Of a stretch of 64,000 bases of DNA, positions 26,606 through 35,780 are shown in pieces. The stretch lies in the NCBI GenBank assembly GCA_902791025.1, contig CADATZ010000019.1:23928-87927 (forward strand), read 5' to 3'. Within the stretch, counting starts at the first letter, position 1, and each line of letters opens with the position of its first letter. This DNA is from an uncultured Chloroflexota bacterium (GTDB taxonomy: Bacteria > Chloroflexota > Anaerolineae > Anaerolineales > Anaerolineaceae). Position numbers and translations under genes: made by a program. Below the pieces are notes generated by a model, which searched no databases, was not told where the DNA came from, and saw nothing but the letters and a program-made list of their open reading frames with translations.

Positions 26606-27658
26606 CTAAAAAATCGCCATAAAAGCCTTAGCCATCAAAAATCCGATCAAACCCGCACCCGGGAAGGTCAGCACCCAGGTCAGGATCATTTCTTTCACAA
26701 TACCCCAATTCACCGAGGAGAACCGTTTGGCCGCTCCGACGCCCATCACAGCCGTTGTTTTACATTGCGTGGTGCTCACCGGCAGACTGAGCAGCGTGGA
26801 GATCAGCAGGCAAATCGCACCGGAACTGTCGGCACAAAAACCCTGGTAAGGTTCCAGCTTGACCATGTCCATCCCGACCGCCTTAATAATGCGGTATCCG
26901 CCGATGGAGGTTCCCAGCCCCATGGTCAGGGAACAGAGCAACATTAGCCACAGCGGAATGGAAAAATTTTGTACATTCGGATTTCCTTTCGCGAGAAAAG
27001 CGCCCAGCAGAAAGACACCGATAAATTTCTGACCGTCCTGTGCCCCGTGCATAAAAGCCATTGCCGCACCGCCGCAAATCTGGGCATTCTTAAAGAAAGT
27101 CATCGTTTTCGGACGTTCGATATCGCGGCAGATTTCCGTGACGAGTTTTGCCACCAGATAGCCGATCCCGAAACCGAGGATCGAGGAAAGGACCAAACCG
27201 TAAATGACCTTTACCCACTCCGCACCATTGACCGCGCGGAAGCTGCCGTGCAGCGCAATAGCCGCACCGGTGATCCCGGCGATCAGCGCATGGCTCTCAC
27301 TGGTCGGGATCCCGAAAAACCAGGCAGCAACAGCCCAGGTGACGATTGCTACCATCGCTGCGCACAGAGCAATCAAAGCTTCATGTGCGTCACCGCCGAA
27401 ATCCACCATATTATAGATAGTTTCCGCCACTTTCGCGTTGAAAGCCGTCATGACCACAACGCCCAGAAAGTCAAAAACCGCCGCCATCAGGATAGCTTTG
27501 CGCGGATGCATAGCCCTGGTTGCAACACAGGAAGCGATAGCATTTGGCGAATCCGTCCAGCCATTAACAAAAATCACGCCCAGCGTCAGCAGTACCGTGA
27601 TAGTGAATGGCAGATTCGTTGTAAATTGTGTTATAAAATCGGAAAAAGTTATTGTCAT
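26606..27658 (-). CDS. pit: PiT-family inorganic phosphate transporter
   Basis: A 350-residue integral membrane protein with about ten transmembrane helices, which takes up phosphate (or metal phosphate) with cations. The duplicated signature is visible: NGWTDSPNAIASCVATRAM near the N-terminus and FMHGAQDGQKFIGV in the second half. VAAWFFGIPTSESHALIAG is another family block. A TATAAT 20 bases before the ATG (minus strand) gives a short leader with GTGAG as a weak ribosome site. Works with the DUF47 protein encoded downstream. Confidence 0.95.
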   Translation of the reverse strand: MTITFSDFITQFTTNLPFTITVLLTLGVIFVNGWTDSPNAIASCVATRAMHPRKAILMAAVFDFLGVVVMTAFNAKVAETIYNMVDFGGDAHEALIALCAAMVAIVTWAVAAWFFGIPTSESHALIAGITGAAIALHGSFRAVNGAEWVKVIYGLVLSSILGFGIGYLVAKLVTEICRDIERPKTMTFFKNAQICGGAAMAFMHGAQDGQKFIGVFLLGAFLAKGNPNVQNFSIPLWLMLLCSLTMGLGTSIGGYRIIKAVGMDMVKLEPYQGFCADSSGAICLLISTLLSLPVSTTQCKTTAVMGVGAAKRFSSVNWGIVKEMILTWVLTFPGAGLIGFLMAKAFMAIF

Positions 27659-27809
27659 ATAGCGCTCACATAAATTATATTTATACAGGTATAAATTTAC
27701 TGAGATTATAATTTATTTGAGAAAACAAAAAAATTGTTTATTACAGGATTCAAAACATGAAATTCCCGACTCCGTTCATTTACGAAGATTTTACGGTACA
27801 ATAGACAAT

Positions 27810-28919
27810 ATGAAAAATGTGTTTTTAATGATGATCATAGCGGCAATTCTCCTGGCTGCCTGCAATACGCCCGGAGCGAAGAAGGATGATGCACGTCTGG
27901 CGACGGAAGTTGCGCTGATCTCCACCTCGATTCACGGCACGGTTCAGGCAGACTGGACTGAGACGCCGCTGCCTACTGCGATACCGACTGAGATCCCATC
28001 AGCCACGCCAACAACATCACTCTTTTTTGACCCAAGCAGTACGCCGGAAGTAACTGCTGAGCCCGAGATGATCATCATTCCCGCAAATACGGCCACACCG
28101 GAAATCACAGACACACCGGTTCCCGTGGAAGTCCGCAAGGTTGGGCATTTCGTTACCCGTACGCCGGAACCGGGGTACCCGACGCCGGATAACCGTCCGC
28201 TTGCCTCCCAATGGCGGCAATGGCCGGTCGTTCCTTCAATTTCGGATACAGCCGCGGATATTTACTGGTACGGCGTGCAGGAACTCGGAACCAACCCGCA
28301 CTATGTATCCCGTATCGGGGACTGTCATTCGGAATCCGGCGTTTTTATGGGCATTTATGACACGGAATATTACAGTCTGGCTGATGAAGACAAACACCTG
28401 ACCGCGGCGATTGACTTCTTCAAAGGGTCCTTCGACACCATCAGCTACTCTGTCCATGCCGGGCTGAGTGTCTCCTCTGCCATGACGAACATTTGGGCAG
28501 ACCCTTATGCCTGTGAAAACGGAGAATCCGCACTGGACTGCGAGATCCGCATTCATAATCCCTCTATTATGTTCGTCAATCTGGGCTCCAACTGGATCCC
28601 AGGTGTCGGGATGGATGTGTATTACGAATATCTGTCAGAAATTGTCCGCAGCCTGCTGGATCATGGCATACTGCCGATTCTTTCCTCCAAGGCTGATAAT
28701 GTGGAAGGGGACAACAGTATCAATGAAACCACCGCACAGGTTGCACGAGACTTTGACATTCCCTTCTACAATTTCTGGGCTGTCTCACAATATCTACCCA
28801 ATCAGGGATTGGATCCGACCCGTGACGAGGTGCATCTATCTGTAGAGGCGTGGAACTGGCGCAACTATTACGCTCTGAAAACGCTCTATGAAGTCGGAAA
28901 AAAACTGAATTTGTTTTAG
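27810..28919 (+). CDS. SGNH-hydrolase-like lipoprotein with Thr/Pro linker
   Basis: Start at 27810 gives a 369-residue lipoprotein: MKNVFLMM, hydrophobic stretch and lipobox LLAACN. A Thr/Pro-rich linker (about 50-110) leads to a C-terminal domain with SGNH-like blocks: RIGDCHSESGVF in place of the usual GDS block, SIMFVNLGSNW resembling block III, and DEVHLS with the Asp-His pair of block V. The Ser of block I is replaced by Cys (GDC), so the enzyme activity is unsure. TACAAT (27797-27802) lies 7 bases before the ATG with no ribosome site, pointing to a leaderless mRNA. Probably acts outside the membrane on glycans or esters. Confidence 0.75.
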   Translation: MKNVFLMMIIAAILLAACNTPGAKKDDARLATEVALISTSIHGTVQADWTETPLPTAIPTEIPSATPTTSLFFDPSSTPEVTAEPEMIIIPANTATPEITDTPVPVEVRKVGHFVTRTPEPGYPTPDNRPLASQWRQWPVVPSISDTAADIYWYGVQELGTNPHYVSRIGDCHSESGVFMGIYDTEYYSLADEDKHLTAAIDFFKGSFDTISYSVHAGLSVSSAMTNIWADPYACENGESALDCEIRIHNPSIMFVNLGSNWIPGVGMDVYYEYLSEIVRSLLDHGILPILSSKADNVEGDNSINETTAQVARDFDIPFYNFWAVSQYLPNQGLDPTRDEVHLSVEAWNWRNYYALKTLYEVGKKLNLF

Positions 28920-28947
28920 GGATTAGGGGTTAGGATTTAGGGATTAA
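28916..28947. repeat. TTAGGGATTAGGGG repeat after the SGNH gene
   Basis: TTTAGGGATTAGGGGTTAGG begins in the stop codon region of the upstream gene (TAG) and runs for about 30 bases. Same class as the suf-operon spacers. The gap 28920-29111 otherwise contains only the MITE-like copy B. Confidence 0.6.
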
Positions 28948-29006
28948 TATTTGTTATTCGCCTAAAATACCTGACAATAAAAATAATTGCAACAATTCAG
29001 GAAGGA

Positions 29007-29067
29007 GCACACGGGGACTGGCATCTTGTGCCGCGCAGCCAACAAAAGTGTGCCTGTCCTCATGTGC
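29007..29067. repeat. 61-bp MITE/REP-like palindromic element, copy B
   Basis: GCACACGGGGACTGGCA (29007-29023) and TGCCTGTCCTCATGTGC (29051-29067) are imperfect inverted repeats that match the ends of copy A (13566-13627). The centre CTTGTGCCGCG...CAAAAG matches the reverse strand of copy A. Confidence 0.75.
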
Positions 29068-29111
29068 GTCATCTGGTTCTGAATAGATATAAATAATTAT
29101 TGTAAATTCTT

Positions 29112-29264
29112 ATGAAAATTGAAGCAGCAGTGCAGGTAAACCCATATATCATCGATCTTCACCGACTGGGAAGGATCGTTTTTTTCATTCTGCTGGGAGC
29201 TTTGCTGCTTTCCCTGCTGCTGAAAATCATACTGGACCTACGAAAATATCACTACAAGGATTAA
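29112..29264 (+). CDS. Small single-span membrane protein
   Basis: A 50-residue frame with ATG at 29112 and TAA at 29262. It has a polar N-terminus, one hydrophobic span (IVFFILLGALLLSLLLKIIL) and a basic tail (DLRKYHYKD), a sensible N-out/C-in small membrane protein. No good ribosome site. It lies 11 bases before pth, so it may be an operon leader gene. Not recognised. Confidence 0.45.
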   Translation: MKIEAAVQVNPYIIDLHRLGRIVFFILLGALLLSLLLKIILDLRKYHYKD

Positions 29265-29275
29265 CTATCGAGTTT

Positions 29276-29920
29276 ATGGACATGGATCAATTTTTTGCTG
29301 CCATCCGTGCGCAGCGTGAGAAGACAGAAGAAACCACGAACGGTGAAATGTATCTGATTGCCGGATTAGGAAATCCCGGGCGGGAGTATCGCGAGAGCCG
29401 CCATAATTTCGGTTTTATGGTGCTGGACCGTCTGGCAGAAAAGCTGAACACCCGCTTTGAAAAAGAACAGCAGAAGGCTCTCATCACTACTGTCGCGTAT
29501 GAGGGCCGGAAGCTGCTGCTGGCTAAACCGATCACCTACATGAATGACTCCGGCAAAGCAGTCGTTCCGCTGATGCACTATTACAAGATTCCGAAAGAAC
29601 GCCTGTTTGTGGTGCATGACGACATGGATCTGCCCTTCGGGACACTGCGGGTCCGTCCCAACGGCTCCAATGGCGGCCAGAAGGGCATGGGCTCCATCAT
29701 CACCCAACTGGGCAGTCAGGATTTCTGCCGTCTCCGCTGCGGTATCGGTCATCCGCCGGGGCAGATGGAAGTAATTGATTTTGTCCTGAATAAGTTTTCA
29801 AAAGAGGACAGCGAACTCCTGCCCGCTGTCCTTGACAAAGCATCCTCCTGCGTTCTGGATTTTGTTACACAGGGATATACATGGTGTATGAATCATTATA
29901 ATGGGCGCGTGGAGGGCTGA
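29276..29920 (+). CDS. pth: Peptidyl-tRNA hydrolase
   Basis: Recycles peptidyl-tRNA that drops off ribosomes. The family core starts at MYLIAGLGNPGREY, with the catalytic His in SRHNFGF and Asp in VHDDMDLPFG; SNGGQKGMGSI is another conserved block. The start is uncertain: 29276 gives 214 residues with a 24-residue extension, while the ATG at 29348 begins exactly at the family N-terminus but has GGTGA too close. The stop lies two bases before the mfd start, and GGAGGG in its last codons is the mfd ribosome site. Confidence 0.93.
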   Translation: MDMDQFFAAIRAQREKTEETTNGEMYLIAGLGNPGREYRESRHNFGFMVLDRLAEKLNTRFEKEQQKALITTVAYEGRKLLLAKPITYMNDSGKAVVPLMHYYKIPKERLFVVHDDMDLPFGTLRVRPNGSNGGQKGMGSIITQLGSQDFCRLRCGIGHPPGQMEVIDFVLNKFSKEDSELLPAVLDKASSCVLDFVTQGYTWCMNHYNGRVEG

Positions 29921-29921
29921 A

Positions 29922-32900
29922 ATGCTGAACAAAATCAGCAGCCTACCCGAATTCCAATCTCTGTGCGAACGCCTCCTGTCAAAAGACCACACTGCTTTTG
30001 GCTCTCTTGGCTTACTGCGGTCTGTCCGATATTTGACAGCCGCAGCCTTTTACGAGGAATTGCAGCGGCCGGTTCTTTATCTCACCGACCGACCGGAACA
30101 GTCTCTCCTGGCTTTAGATGAGATCGGTTTTTGGCATCCCAAAGCTGACCGCTTTCACTTTTCCGCCCCGGAACCCTTCTTTTATGAAAACGCATCCTGG
30201 AGCATGTCCGTCCGGCATGACCGAATTCAGACACTCACCCAGCTGGTCCGGCATCTGCTGCCCGGTACCGACAAACCCGAAAAACAGCCGCTCATCGCGG
30301 CACCCATTCGTGCTGTCATGCAACGGACACTCAGCCGGCAGGAATTCATTCATTCGCTCAAAACCCTGCGCGTTGGACAGGAAATCTCATCCACCGGTCT
30401 GCTGCGCATCTGGAGCTGCTCCGGCTATGAAGCCACAGAAGCCGTCCTGGAACCGGGACAGTACTCCCGCCGCGGTGAACTGCTGGACGTCTGGCCACAC
30501 TCGGAACCTTATCCCATCCGCATCGACTTTTTCGGTGATGAGATCGACTCCATTCACCGCTTTGACCCGGCCAGCCAGCGCAATATCGTCCCACTGAAGA
30601 AGGCGGTTATCCCGCCTGCCGGGGAAGTGATCTTCCCTGAAAAACCAGAGCTGGAAATAGAACCAAATTCACCACGGGATTTTTATCTCCCGCTGATTCA
30701 CAAAACCCCGGCAAGCCTGCTGGATTACCTTCCCACCAATACACTGATCCTCTGTGACGACCTCGAAGCCATCCGCTCGACCGCAGAAGAATTGGAAGAA
30801 GAAGCTGAAACACTGCGAAGCGAAAGTATCGATATGGGTACACTGGACGCGGGTTACCCGGAACCTTACGTCAGTTTTTCCGAATTAAACGACCATATGG
30901 GAGATTTCCCAATGATCGATCTGGGGCGCTCCGATGTACCGGACAGTTCTTATCTGTCCGATCACTTCACCCCATCAGAGCGCTTCGGCGGACATCTGGA
31001 GACCTTCCTGAATTTCCTGCAGACCCGCTTCCGCGCCAATGAACCGGTTACAGTTGTCAGCCGTCAGGCGGAACGCATTGAAGAACTGTGGAAAAAAGGG
31101 GAAAGCTCGCGCAGCGGAGAAACAGGGAAGGTCCCTGTTTTCTGCGAAGATTCCCTCTCAGAAGGATTTATCCTGACCGAAGCGGACGGAACCAAAAGCT
31201 ATGTGCTGACCGACAGCGAAATTTTCGGCTGGGAACGTCCTGTCCCGCGGAAAACACCCCGGAAAGCCATTGATGCTCCTGAAAAATTCTTTGCCGATCT
31301 CAAGGAAGGGGATTATGTGGTTCACGTGGATTTCGGCATCGGCATTTACGACGGTCTGGTCACGCGCACCATCGACGGCGTAAAGAAGGACTTTCTGCGC
31401 ATTAATTACGCGGAAGGTGACCAGCTTTTTGTCCCGGTTCACCAGGCTGACCGTCTTTCCAATTATGTCGGACCAAACGGAAAAACGCCTGAAATCACAC
31501 GTCTCGGCACCAAAGATTGGCTCAACTCCAAAAATTTCGTCAAAGAAAAGGTGTTGGAAATCGCTAATGACCTGTTGGATCTCTACGCGAAACGCCAGGT
31601 CACACCGGGCTTCGCTTTCTCGAAGGATAGCATTTGGATGAAGGACCTGGAAGGCGCCTTCCCATTTGAAGAGACCGAAGACCAGAAAATAGCAATACGC
31701 AAGGTCAAAGAGGATATGGAAAGTCCTCGCCCGATGGACCGGTTGATCTGCGGCGATGTGGGCTACGGAAAAACGGAGATCGCACTGCGCGCGGCATTCA
31801 AAGCCGCCTGTGACAGCAAACAGGTCGCTATTCTGGTCCCAACGACCGTGCTTGCGCAGCAGCATTACGAGACATTTAAAAAACGCTTTGCAGCCTACCC
31901 GGTCAATGTGGAAATGCTCTCACGCTTCCGCACCGCGAAGGAACAGACACAAATCTTAAAGAAACTGGAAAGCGGAGAAATCGACATCATTATCGGAACG
32001 CACCGTCTGGTTTCCAAGGATGTAAAGTTCAAGGACCTGGGACTGGTGGTCATCGATGAAGAACAGCGCTTCGGCGTCCGGCAGAAGGAGTATCTGAAAA
32101 AGCTCCGCGCCCACGTGGATGTGCTGACACTTACCGCCACACCGATTCCTCGTACCCTTTATATGGCACTGACCGGCGTCCGGGACATTTCCAACATTAA
32201 CACGCCCCCTTATGAACGCGTTCCTATCACTACCTACGTTGGGCCTTATTCTGAAAAAATCATCCGACAGGCCATCACCCGCGAGATGGAACGGAACGGA
32301 CAGACCTTTTTCCTTCACAACCGCGTTCAATCCATTTACGCAATGCACGATTATCTGAAGCGCCTGGTTCCGGAAGCACGTATCGGTGTTGCTCACGGGC
32401 AAATGGCGGAAAAACAGCTTTCCGCGGTGATGGATCAGTTCTACAAAGGCGATCTGGACGTTCTGCTCTGCACCTCCATCATTGAATCCGGGTTGGATGT
32501 TCCCAACGCCAACACCCTGATCGTCAGCCGCGCCGATACCTTCGGTCTTGCCCAGCTCTATCAGATCCGCGGCCGCGTGGGACGGTCTTCCCAGCGGGCG
32601 TATGCGTACTTTTTCCGGCAGAAAGGCAAACCCACCGAAGCCGGTATCGAACGGCTGGAAGTGATTGCCGAAAACACCCAGTTCGGTGCCGGATACACCA
32701 TCGCCATGCGCGATCTGGAAATGCGGGGTGCCGGAGAGATTCTCGGCAGCCGCCAGCATGGCGCGATTGCCTCCGTCGGTTTTCATCTGTATACCCGTAT
32801 GCTGGCACAGGCCGTCCGCAACGTCCGGGATATCAAAGGCGTGGAAGTTTCAGATGAAGACCTGGGTATTACACGGGAAATGGCCTATCTTTTCAACCCC

Positions 32901-33329
32901 ATCACGGTAGAACTTCCGCTCAATATCGGCATACCGGAAGACTATATCGAAGACGATCAGACCCGCATCAAGCTCTACCGCCGCATGGCCTCCGTCAGCA
33001 AAGAAGATGAACTCGACGCACTGGACGCCGAATTCACTGACCGCTTCGGTCCGCTCCCGGCAGAGATTCGCAACCTGATTTTCCAGATTCGGGTCAAAAT
33101 ATTCGCTGAAAAAATCGGACTCAGTGCTGTTGTGAAAGAAGGAAACGATATCGTCCTGAAGTTCCCGGCATTGCCCTCCAATGTCGACCACCGAGAATTG
33201 CCTCTTCTCAGCAAACGTCTGCGCATTGGCAAGAACAATTACCGCTTCGTCGGCATCGACTGGAACTCTGAAGAATGGCAGGATGAACTCTTGGGGATAC
33301 TTTCAATTCTGGCATTAAAACTGCACTAA
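29922..33329 (+). CDS. mfd: Transcription-repair coupling factor Mfd
   Basis: Removes RNA polymerase stalled at DNA damage and recruits UvrA. I place the start at 29922 with GGAGGG upstream, giving 1135 residues. Domain order: UvrB-like N-terminal part (1-350), CarD-like RNAP-interaction domain ([19 protein letters not shown], about 455-550), then the RecG-like motor: Walker [21 protein letters not shown] Walker [16 protein letters not shown], and the translocation-in-repair motif region [14 protein letters not shown]. The C-terminal TRCF domain is present. Paired with pth, a common neighbour in bacteria. Confidence 0.96.
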   Translation: MLNKISSLPEFQSLCERLLSKDHTAFGSLGLLRSVRYLTAAAFYEELQRPVLYLTDRPEQSLLALDEIGFWHPKADRFHFSAPEPFFYENASWSMSVRHDRIQTLTQLVRHLLPGTDKPEKQPLIAAPIRAVMQRTLSRQEFIHSLKTLRVGQEISSTGLLRIWSCSGYEATEAVLEPGQYSRRGELLDVWPHSEPYPIRIDFFGDEIDSIHRFDPASQRNIVPLKKAVIPPAGEVIFPEKPELEIEPNSPRDFYLPLIHKTPASLLDYLPTNTLILCDDLEAIRSTAEELEEEAETLRSESIDMGTLDAGYPEPYVSFSELNDHMGDFPMIDLGRSDVPDSSYLSDHFTPSERFGGHLETFLNFLQTRFRANEPVTVVSRQAERIEELWKKGESSRSGETGKVPVFCEDSLSEGFILTEADGTKSYVLTDSEIFGWERPVPRKTPRKAIDAPEKFFADLKEGDYVVHVDFGIGIYDGLVTRTIDGVKKDFLRINYAEGDQLFVPVHQADRLSNYVGPNGKTPEITRLGTKDWLNSKNFVKEKVLEIANDLLDLYAKRQVTPGFAFSKDSIWMKDLEGAFPFEETEDQKIAIRKVKEDMESPRPMDRLICGDVGYGKTEIALRAAFKAACDSKQVAILVPTTVLAQQHYETFKKRFAAYPVNVEMLSRFRTAKEQTQILKKLESGEIDIIIGTHRLVSKDVKFKDLGLVVIDEEQRFGVRQKEYLKKLRAHVDVLTLTATPIPRTLYMALTGVRDISNINTPPYERVPITTYVGPYSEKIIRQAITREMERNGQTFFLHNRVQSIYAMHDYLKRLVPEARIGVAHGQMAEKQLSAVMDQFYKGDLDVLLCTSIIESGLDVPNANTLIVSRADTFGLAQLYQIRGRVGRSSQRAYAYFFRQKGKPTEAGIERLEVIAENTQFGAGYTIAMRDLEMRGAGEILGSRQHGAIASVGFHLYTRMLAQAVRNVRDIKGVEVSDEDLGITREMAYLFNPITVELPLNIGIPEDYIEDDQTRIKLYRRMASVSKEDELDALDAEFTDRFGPLPAEIRNLIFQIRVKIFAEKIGLSAVVKEGNDIVLKFPALPSNVDHRELPLLSKRLRIGKNNYRFVGIDWNSEEWQDELLGILSILALKLH

Positions 33330-33422
33330 TAAATTTTGAGCATAGTTCATGCTCATATCTCAATATCAATCGTTCAGCCCCTGATGTCGGAGCCGGTTGA
33401 TCAGGTTTTGTTGGAGGAAAAC

Positions 33423-34499
33423 ATGAAAAAAATATCCCTTGTCGTGGTGCTCTTAGCCCTTGTCGTCTGCCTCGCCGGCTGCAGTCAGAAGAAAATCGAT
33501 GAACTGACTGCCACATTCAATTCCGAAAAGGAAGCTCTTCAGACAAAAATCGATGAAACCCAAAAAAAACTGGATGATACGATTGCTGAAAAAGACGGCC
33601 TGCTTGCCGACGCTCAGAAAAAACTCGATGAGCTGAAAGCAGAAAAAGAAACTGAACTGGCCGAACTGACTGAAGCCAAAGACGCCCTTCTCGCAGAAGC
33701 TGAAACCAATATCAAAGCACTGGAAGCTGAAAAAGACAACTTGAAAACCGCAGCTGAAGAAAACCTGAAGACCGTGACCGAGGCAAAAGATGCCCTGATT
33801 GCCGAAGCACAGGAAAAATATGACGCTGCTGTCGCCGAAGCTCAGCAAACACTCGAAAACCAGACAGCTGCGGCTAAGGAAAAGTATGACGCGCTGGTTG
33901 CTGAAAAGGATAAAGCAGTCGCTGACGCACAGGAAAAGCTGGATACTCTGACTGCTGAAAAGGATAAAGCTATTGCCGACGCTCAGGAAAAGTATGATGC
34001 TTTTGCTGCAGAAAAAAAGGCTGAACTGGAAGCTGCCGCAGCTTCCGCGGAAGAAAAGCTGCAGGAACTGACAAAAACAAAGGATGATGTTATCGCTGAA
34101 ACTACAGCGAAGCTCGAAGCTGCAGAAGCTGAAGTTGCTGAACTTACCTCCCAGGTAGAAGCCGCTCAGGAAAAATACAACAAGCTTTCAGCTTCCTATG
34201 AAGGACTTCTCGCGGAAAAGAATGACTTCCAAAAGGCTTATGAATCCATGCAGGATGAAATCAACGCCAAACTTGCTCTTGCAGAGGCAGAGGAAACAGA
34301 AGAAACAGAGCTAAATCCGGAAATTACGGAAAAGCCTGAAGAATTTACTGATCTTGGATACGCAAATGAAACGATCCAAAATTATTATGAAATAATCCGC
34401 GACTATTATGAACAGCTTGAAAAGCTCAATGATTCTAACATTTCACTTCAAATCGAAAACAGTCTGCTTCGCGAAACGATTGAAGAATTTGCGAAATAA
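33423..34499 (+). CDS. Coiled-coil lipoprotein
   Basis: A 358-residue lipoprotein starting at 33423 (GGAGG upstream): signal segment with lipobox LAGCS. The rest is nearly one long coiled coil of Glu/Lys/Ala heptads with internal repeats such as VAEKDKAVADAQEKLDTL and TAEKDKAIADAQEKYDAF (about 160-200). The last 40 residues (TIQNYYEIIRDYYEQLEKL) form another helix. Probably a stalk or spacer in the envelope; no enzyme motif. The gene is rich in repeated GCTGAAAAGGATAAAGC-like DNA, prone to slippage. A hairpin follows the stop. Confidence 0.85.
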   Translation: MKKISLVVVLLALVVCLAGCSQKKIDELTATFNSEKEALQTKIDETQKKLDDTIAEKDGLLADAQKKLDELKAEKETELAELTEAKDALLAEAETNIKALEAEKDNLKTAAEENLKTVTEAKDALIAEAQEKYDAAVAEAQQTLENQTAAAKEKYDALVAEKDKAVADAQEKLDTLTAEKDKAIADAQEKYDAFAAEKKAELEAAAASAEEKLQELTKTKDDVIAETTAKLEAAEAEVAELTSQVEAAQEKYNKLSASYEGLLAEKNDFQKAYESMQDEINAKLALAEAEETEETELNPEITEKPEEFTDLGYANETIQNYYEIIRDYYEQLEKLNDSNISLQIENSLLRETIEEFAK

Positions 34500-34520
34500 A
34501 TAAATCAGATTATTTTCATC

Positions 34521-34551
34521 AGCGGTCTCCTGTATTTATTGGGAGACCGCT
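34521..34551 (+). terminator. Hairpin after the coiled-coil lipoprotein gene
   Basis: AGCGGTCTCC (34521-34530) pairs with GGAGACCGCT (34542-34551). The 10-bp stem is strong, but the following TGTGTGTT is not a classic T-run. Confidence 0.6.
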
Positions 34552-34570
34552 GTGTGTTAATACAAACCTT

Positions 34571-34600
34571 TTGACAAAGAAGCCTTTGACGTATTATAAT
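34571..34600 (+). promoter_or_regulatory. rnd promoter directing a leaderless transcript
   Basis: TTGACA at 34571-34576 and TATAAT at 34595-34600 with an 18-base spacer. The rnd ATG at 34608 lies 7 bases after the -10, just where transcription should begin, and there is no Shine-Dalgarno. Confidence 0.8.
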
Positions 34601-34607
34601 TTACAAC

Positions 34608-35762
34608 ATGAATGTTGATCTTGACCCGAAAACCGTTCACATTGTCAACGATACCGAGACGCTGAACGATTGCATTGAAAAATTGAAAAACACCCATGAA
34701 GTGGCTGTTGATACAGAATCAGACAGCCTGTTTGTTTATTTTGAAAAAGTTTGCCTGATCCAAATCAGCGCTGACGGACAAAGCTACGTGATCGATCCGC
34801 TGGAAACAGGAGATCTTTCAGGATTAAATGATATTTTTTCTGATCCGGATGTTCTCAAAATCTTTCATGCGGCCGAATATGACCTGATGTGCCTCAAACG
34901 GGATTTTGGATTTGAATTCACCAATCTGTTCGACACGATGGTCGCCGCCCGCATGCTGGGGCGAAAAGAGATCGGACTGGGTTCTTTGTTGGAAAGTGAA
35001 TTTGATATCCATCTGGATAAACACTATCAGAAGGCCAACTGGGGTATCCGTCCGCTGAGCCGTGAAATGCTTCAGTATGCCGTCTCAGACACACGTTTTC
35101 TTTCCATGCTGAAAGACAAACTGAAAGCTGAACTGGAAGAAAGAAATATGGAAGACATGGCACAGGAGGATTTTGACCGGCTCTGTGCTATCCACCCGGC
35201 TTCTCCCGAACCTCACGAACCGGTATGGTGGAAAGTCAGCGGCGGTACAGACTTGACTGCTGCAGAACAGGGATCTTTGCAGGGATTATGTGAGTTTCGC
35301 GACCAGGAAGCCCGCATCCGCGACCTGCCGCCTTTTAAAATTCTTTCCAATAACGCTCTGGTCAATATCGCACTGGAAAACCCTTCCAATGAAAAGGCGC
35401 TTTCCCGCATCAAGGGCGTAAATAACGCGGTAGTGAGACGTTACGGCAAAACAATCATCAACATTACCAGGTCCTGGCGCAGAAAGAAGCGCATCCCCCA
35501 ACCGGTGATCACAACCAGACCCAGCAATGGCATTCTCAGCCGGCGCGACAGACTGAAACTATGGAGGAAAAACACCGGTCTGGAACTGGATGTGCCCTCC
35601 GATGTGATCCTTCCCCGCGACACACTGGAAATCATCGCGGAAGTCGGTCCGAAAAATGAAAGTGAATTACAAGAACTGATGAAGGACCTTCCCGCACGCT
35701 ATCACCGTTTCGGAAAGGAAATACTGGAAATATCGCTCAATGAAAGCGATTCCGGGGCATAA
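34608..35762 (+). CDS. rnd: Ribonuclease D
   Basis: A 3'-5' exoribonuclease for tRNA and other small RNA ends. The 384 residues hold a DEDDy exonuclease: AVDTESDS (Asp and Glu of motif Exo I), FHAAEYDL (Exo II Asp) and YAVSDTRFL (Exo III Tyr and Asp). An HRDC domain follows at about 210-290 (RDLPPFKILSNNALVNIA) and a second HRDC-like half to the end. ATG sits at the predicted transcription start, so it is probably a leaderless mRNA. The next gene comM follows after 18 bases. Confidence 0.93.
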   Translation: MNVDLDPKTVHIVNDTETLNDCIEKLKNTHEVAVDTESDSLFVYFEKVCLIQISADGQSYVIDPLETGDLSGLNDIFSDPDVLKIFHAAEYDLMCLKRDFGFEFTNLFDTMVAARMLGRKEIGLGSLLESEFDIHLDKHYQKANWGIRPLSREMLQYAVSDTRFLSMLKDKLKAELEERNMEDMAQEDFDRLCAIHPASPEPHEPVWWKVSGGTDLTAAEQGSLQGLCEFRDQEARIRDLPPFKILSNNALVNIALENPSNEKALSRIKGVNNAVVRRYGKTIINITRSWRRKKRIPQPVITTRPSNGILSRRDRLKLWRKNTGLELDVPSDVILPRDTLEIIAEVGPKNESELQELMKDLPARYHRFGKEILEISLNESDSGA

Positions 35763-35780
35763 CATTCAGAAAGGATCCAG

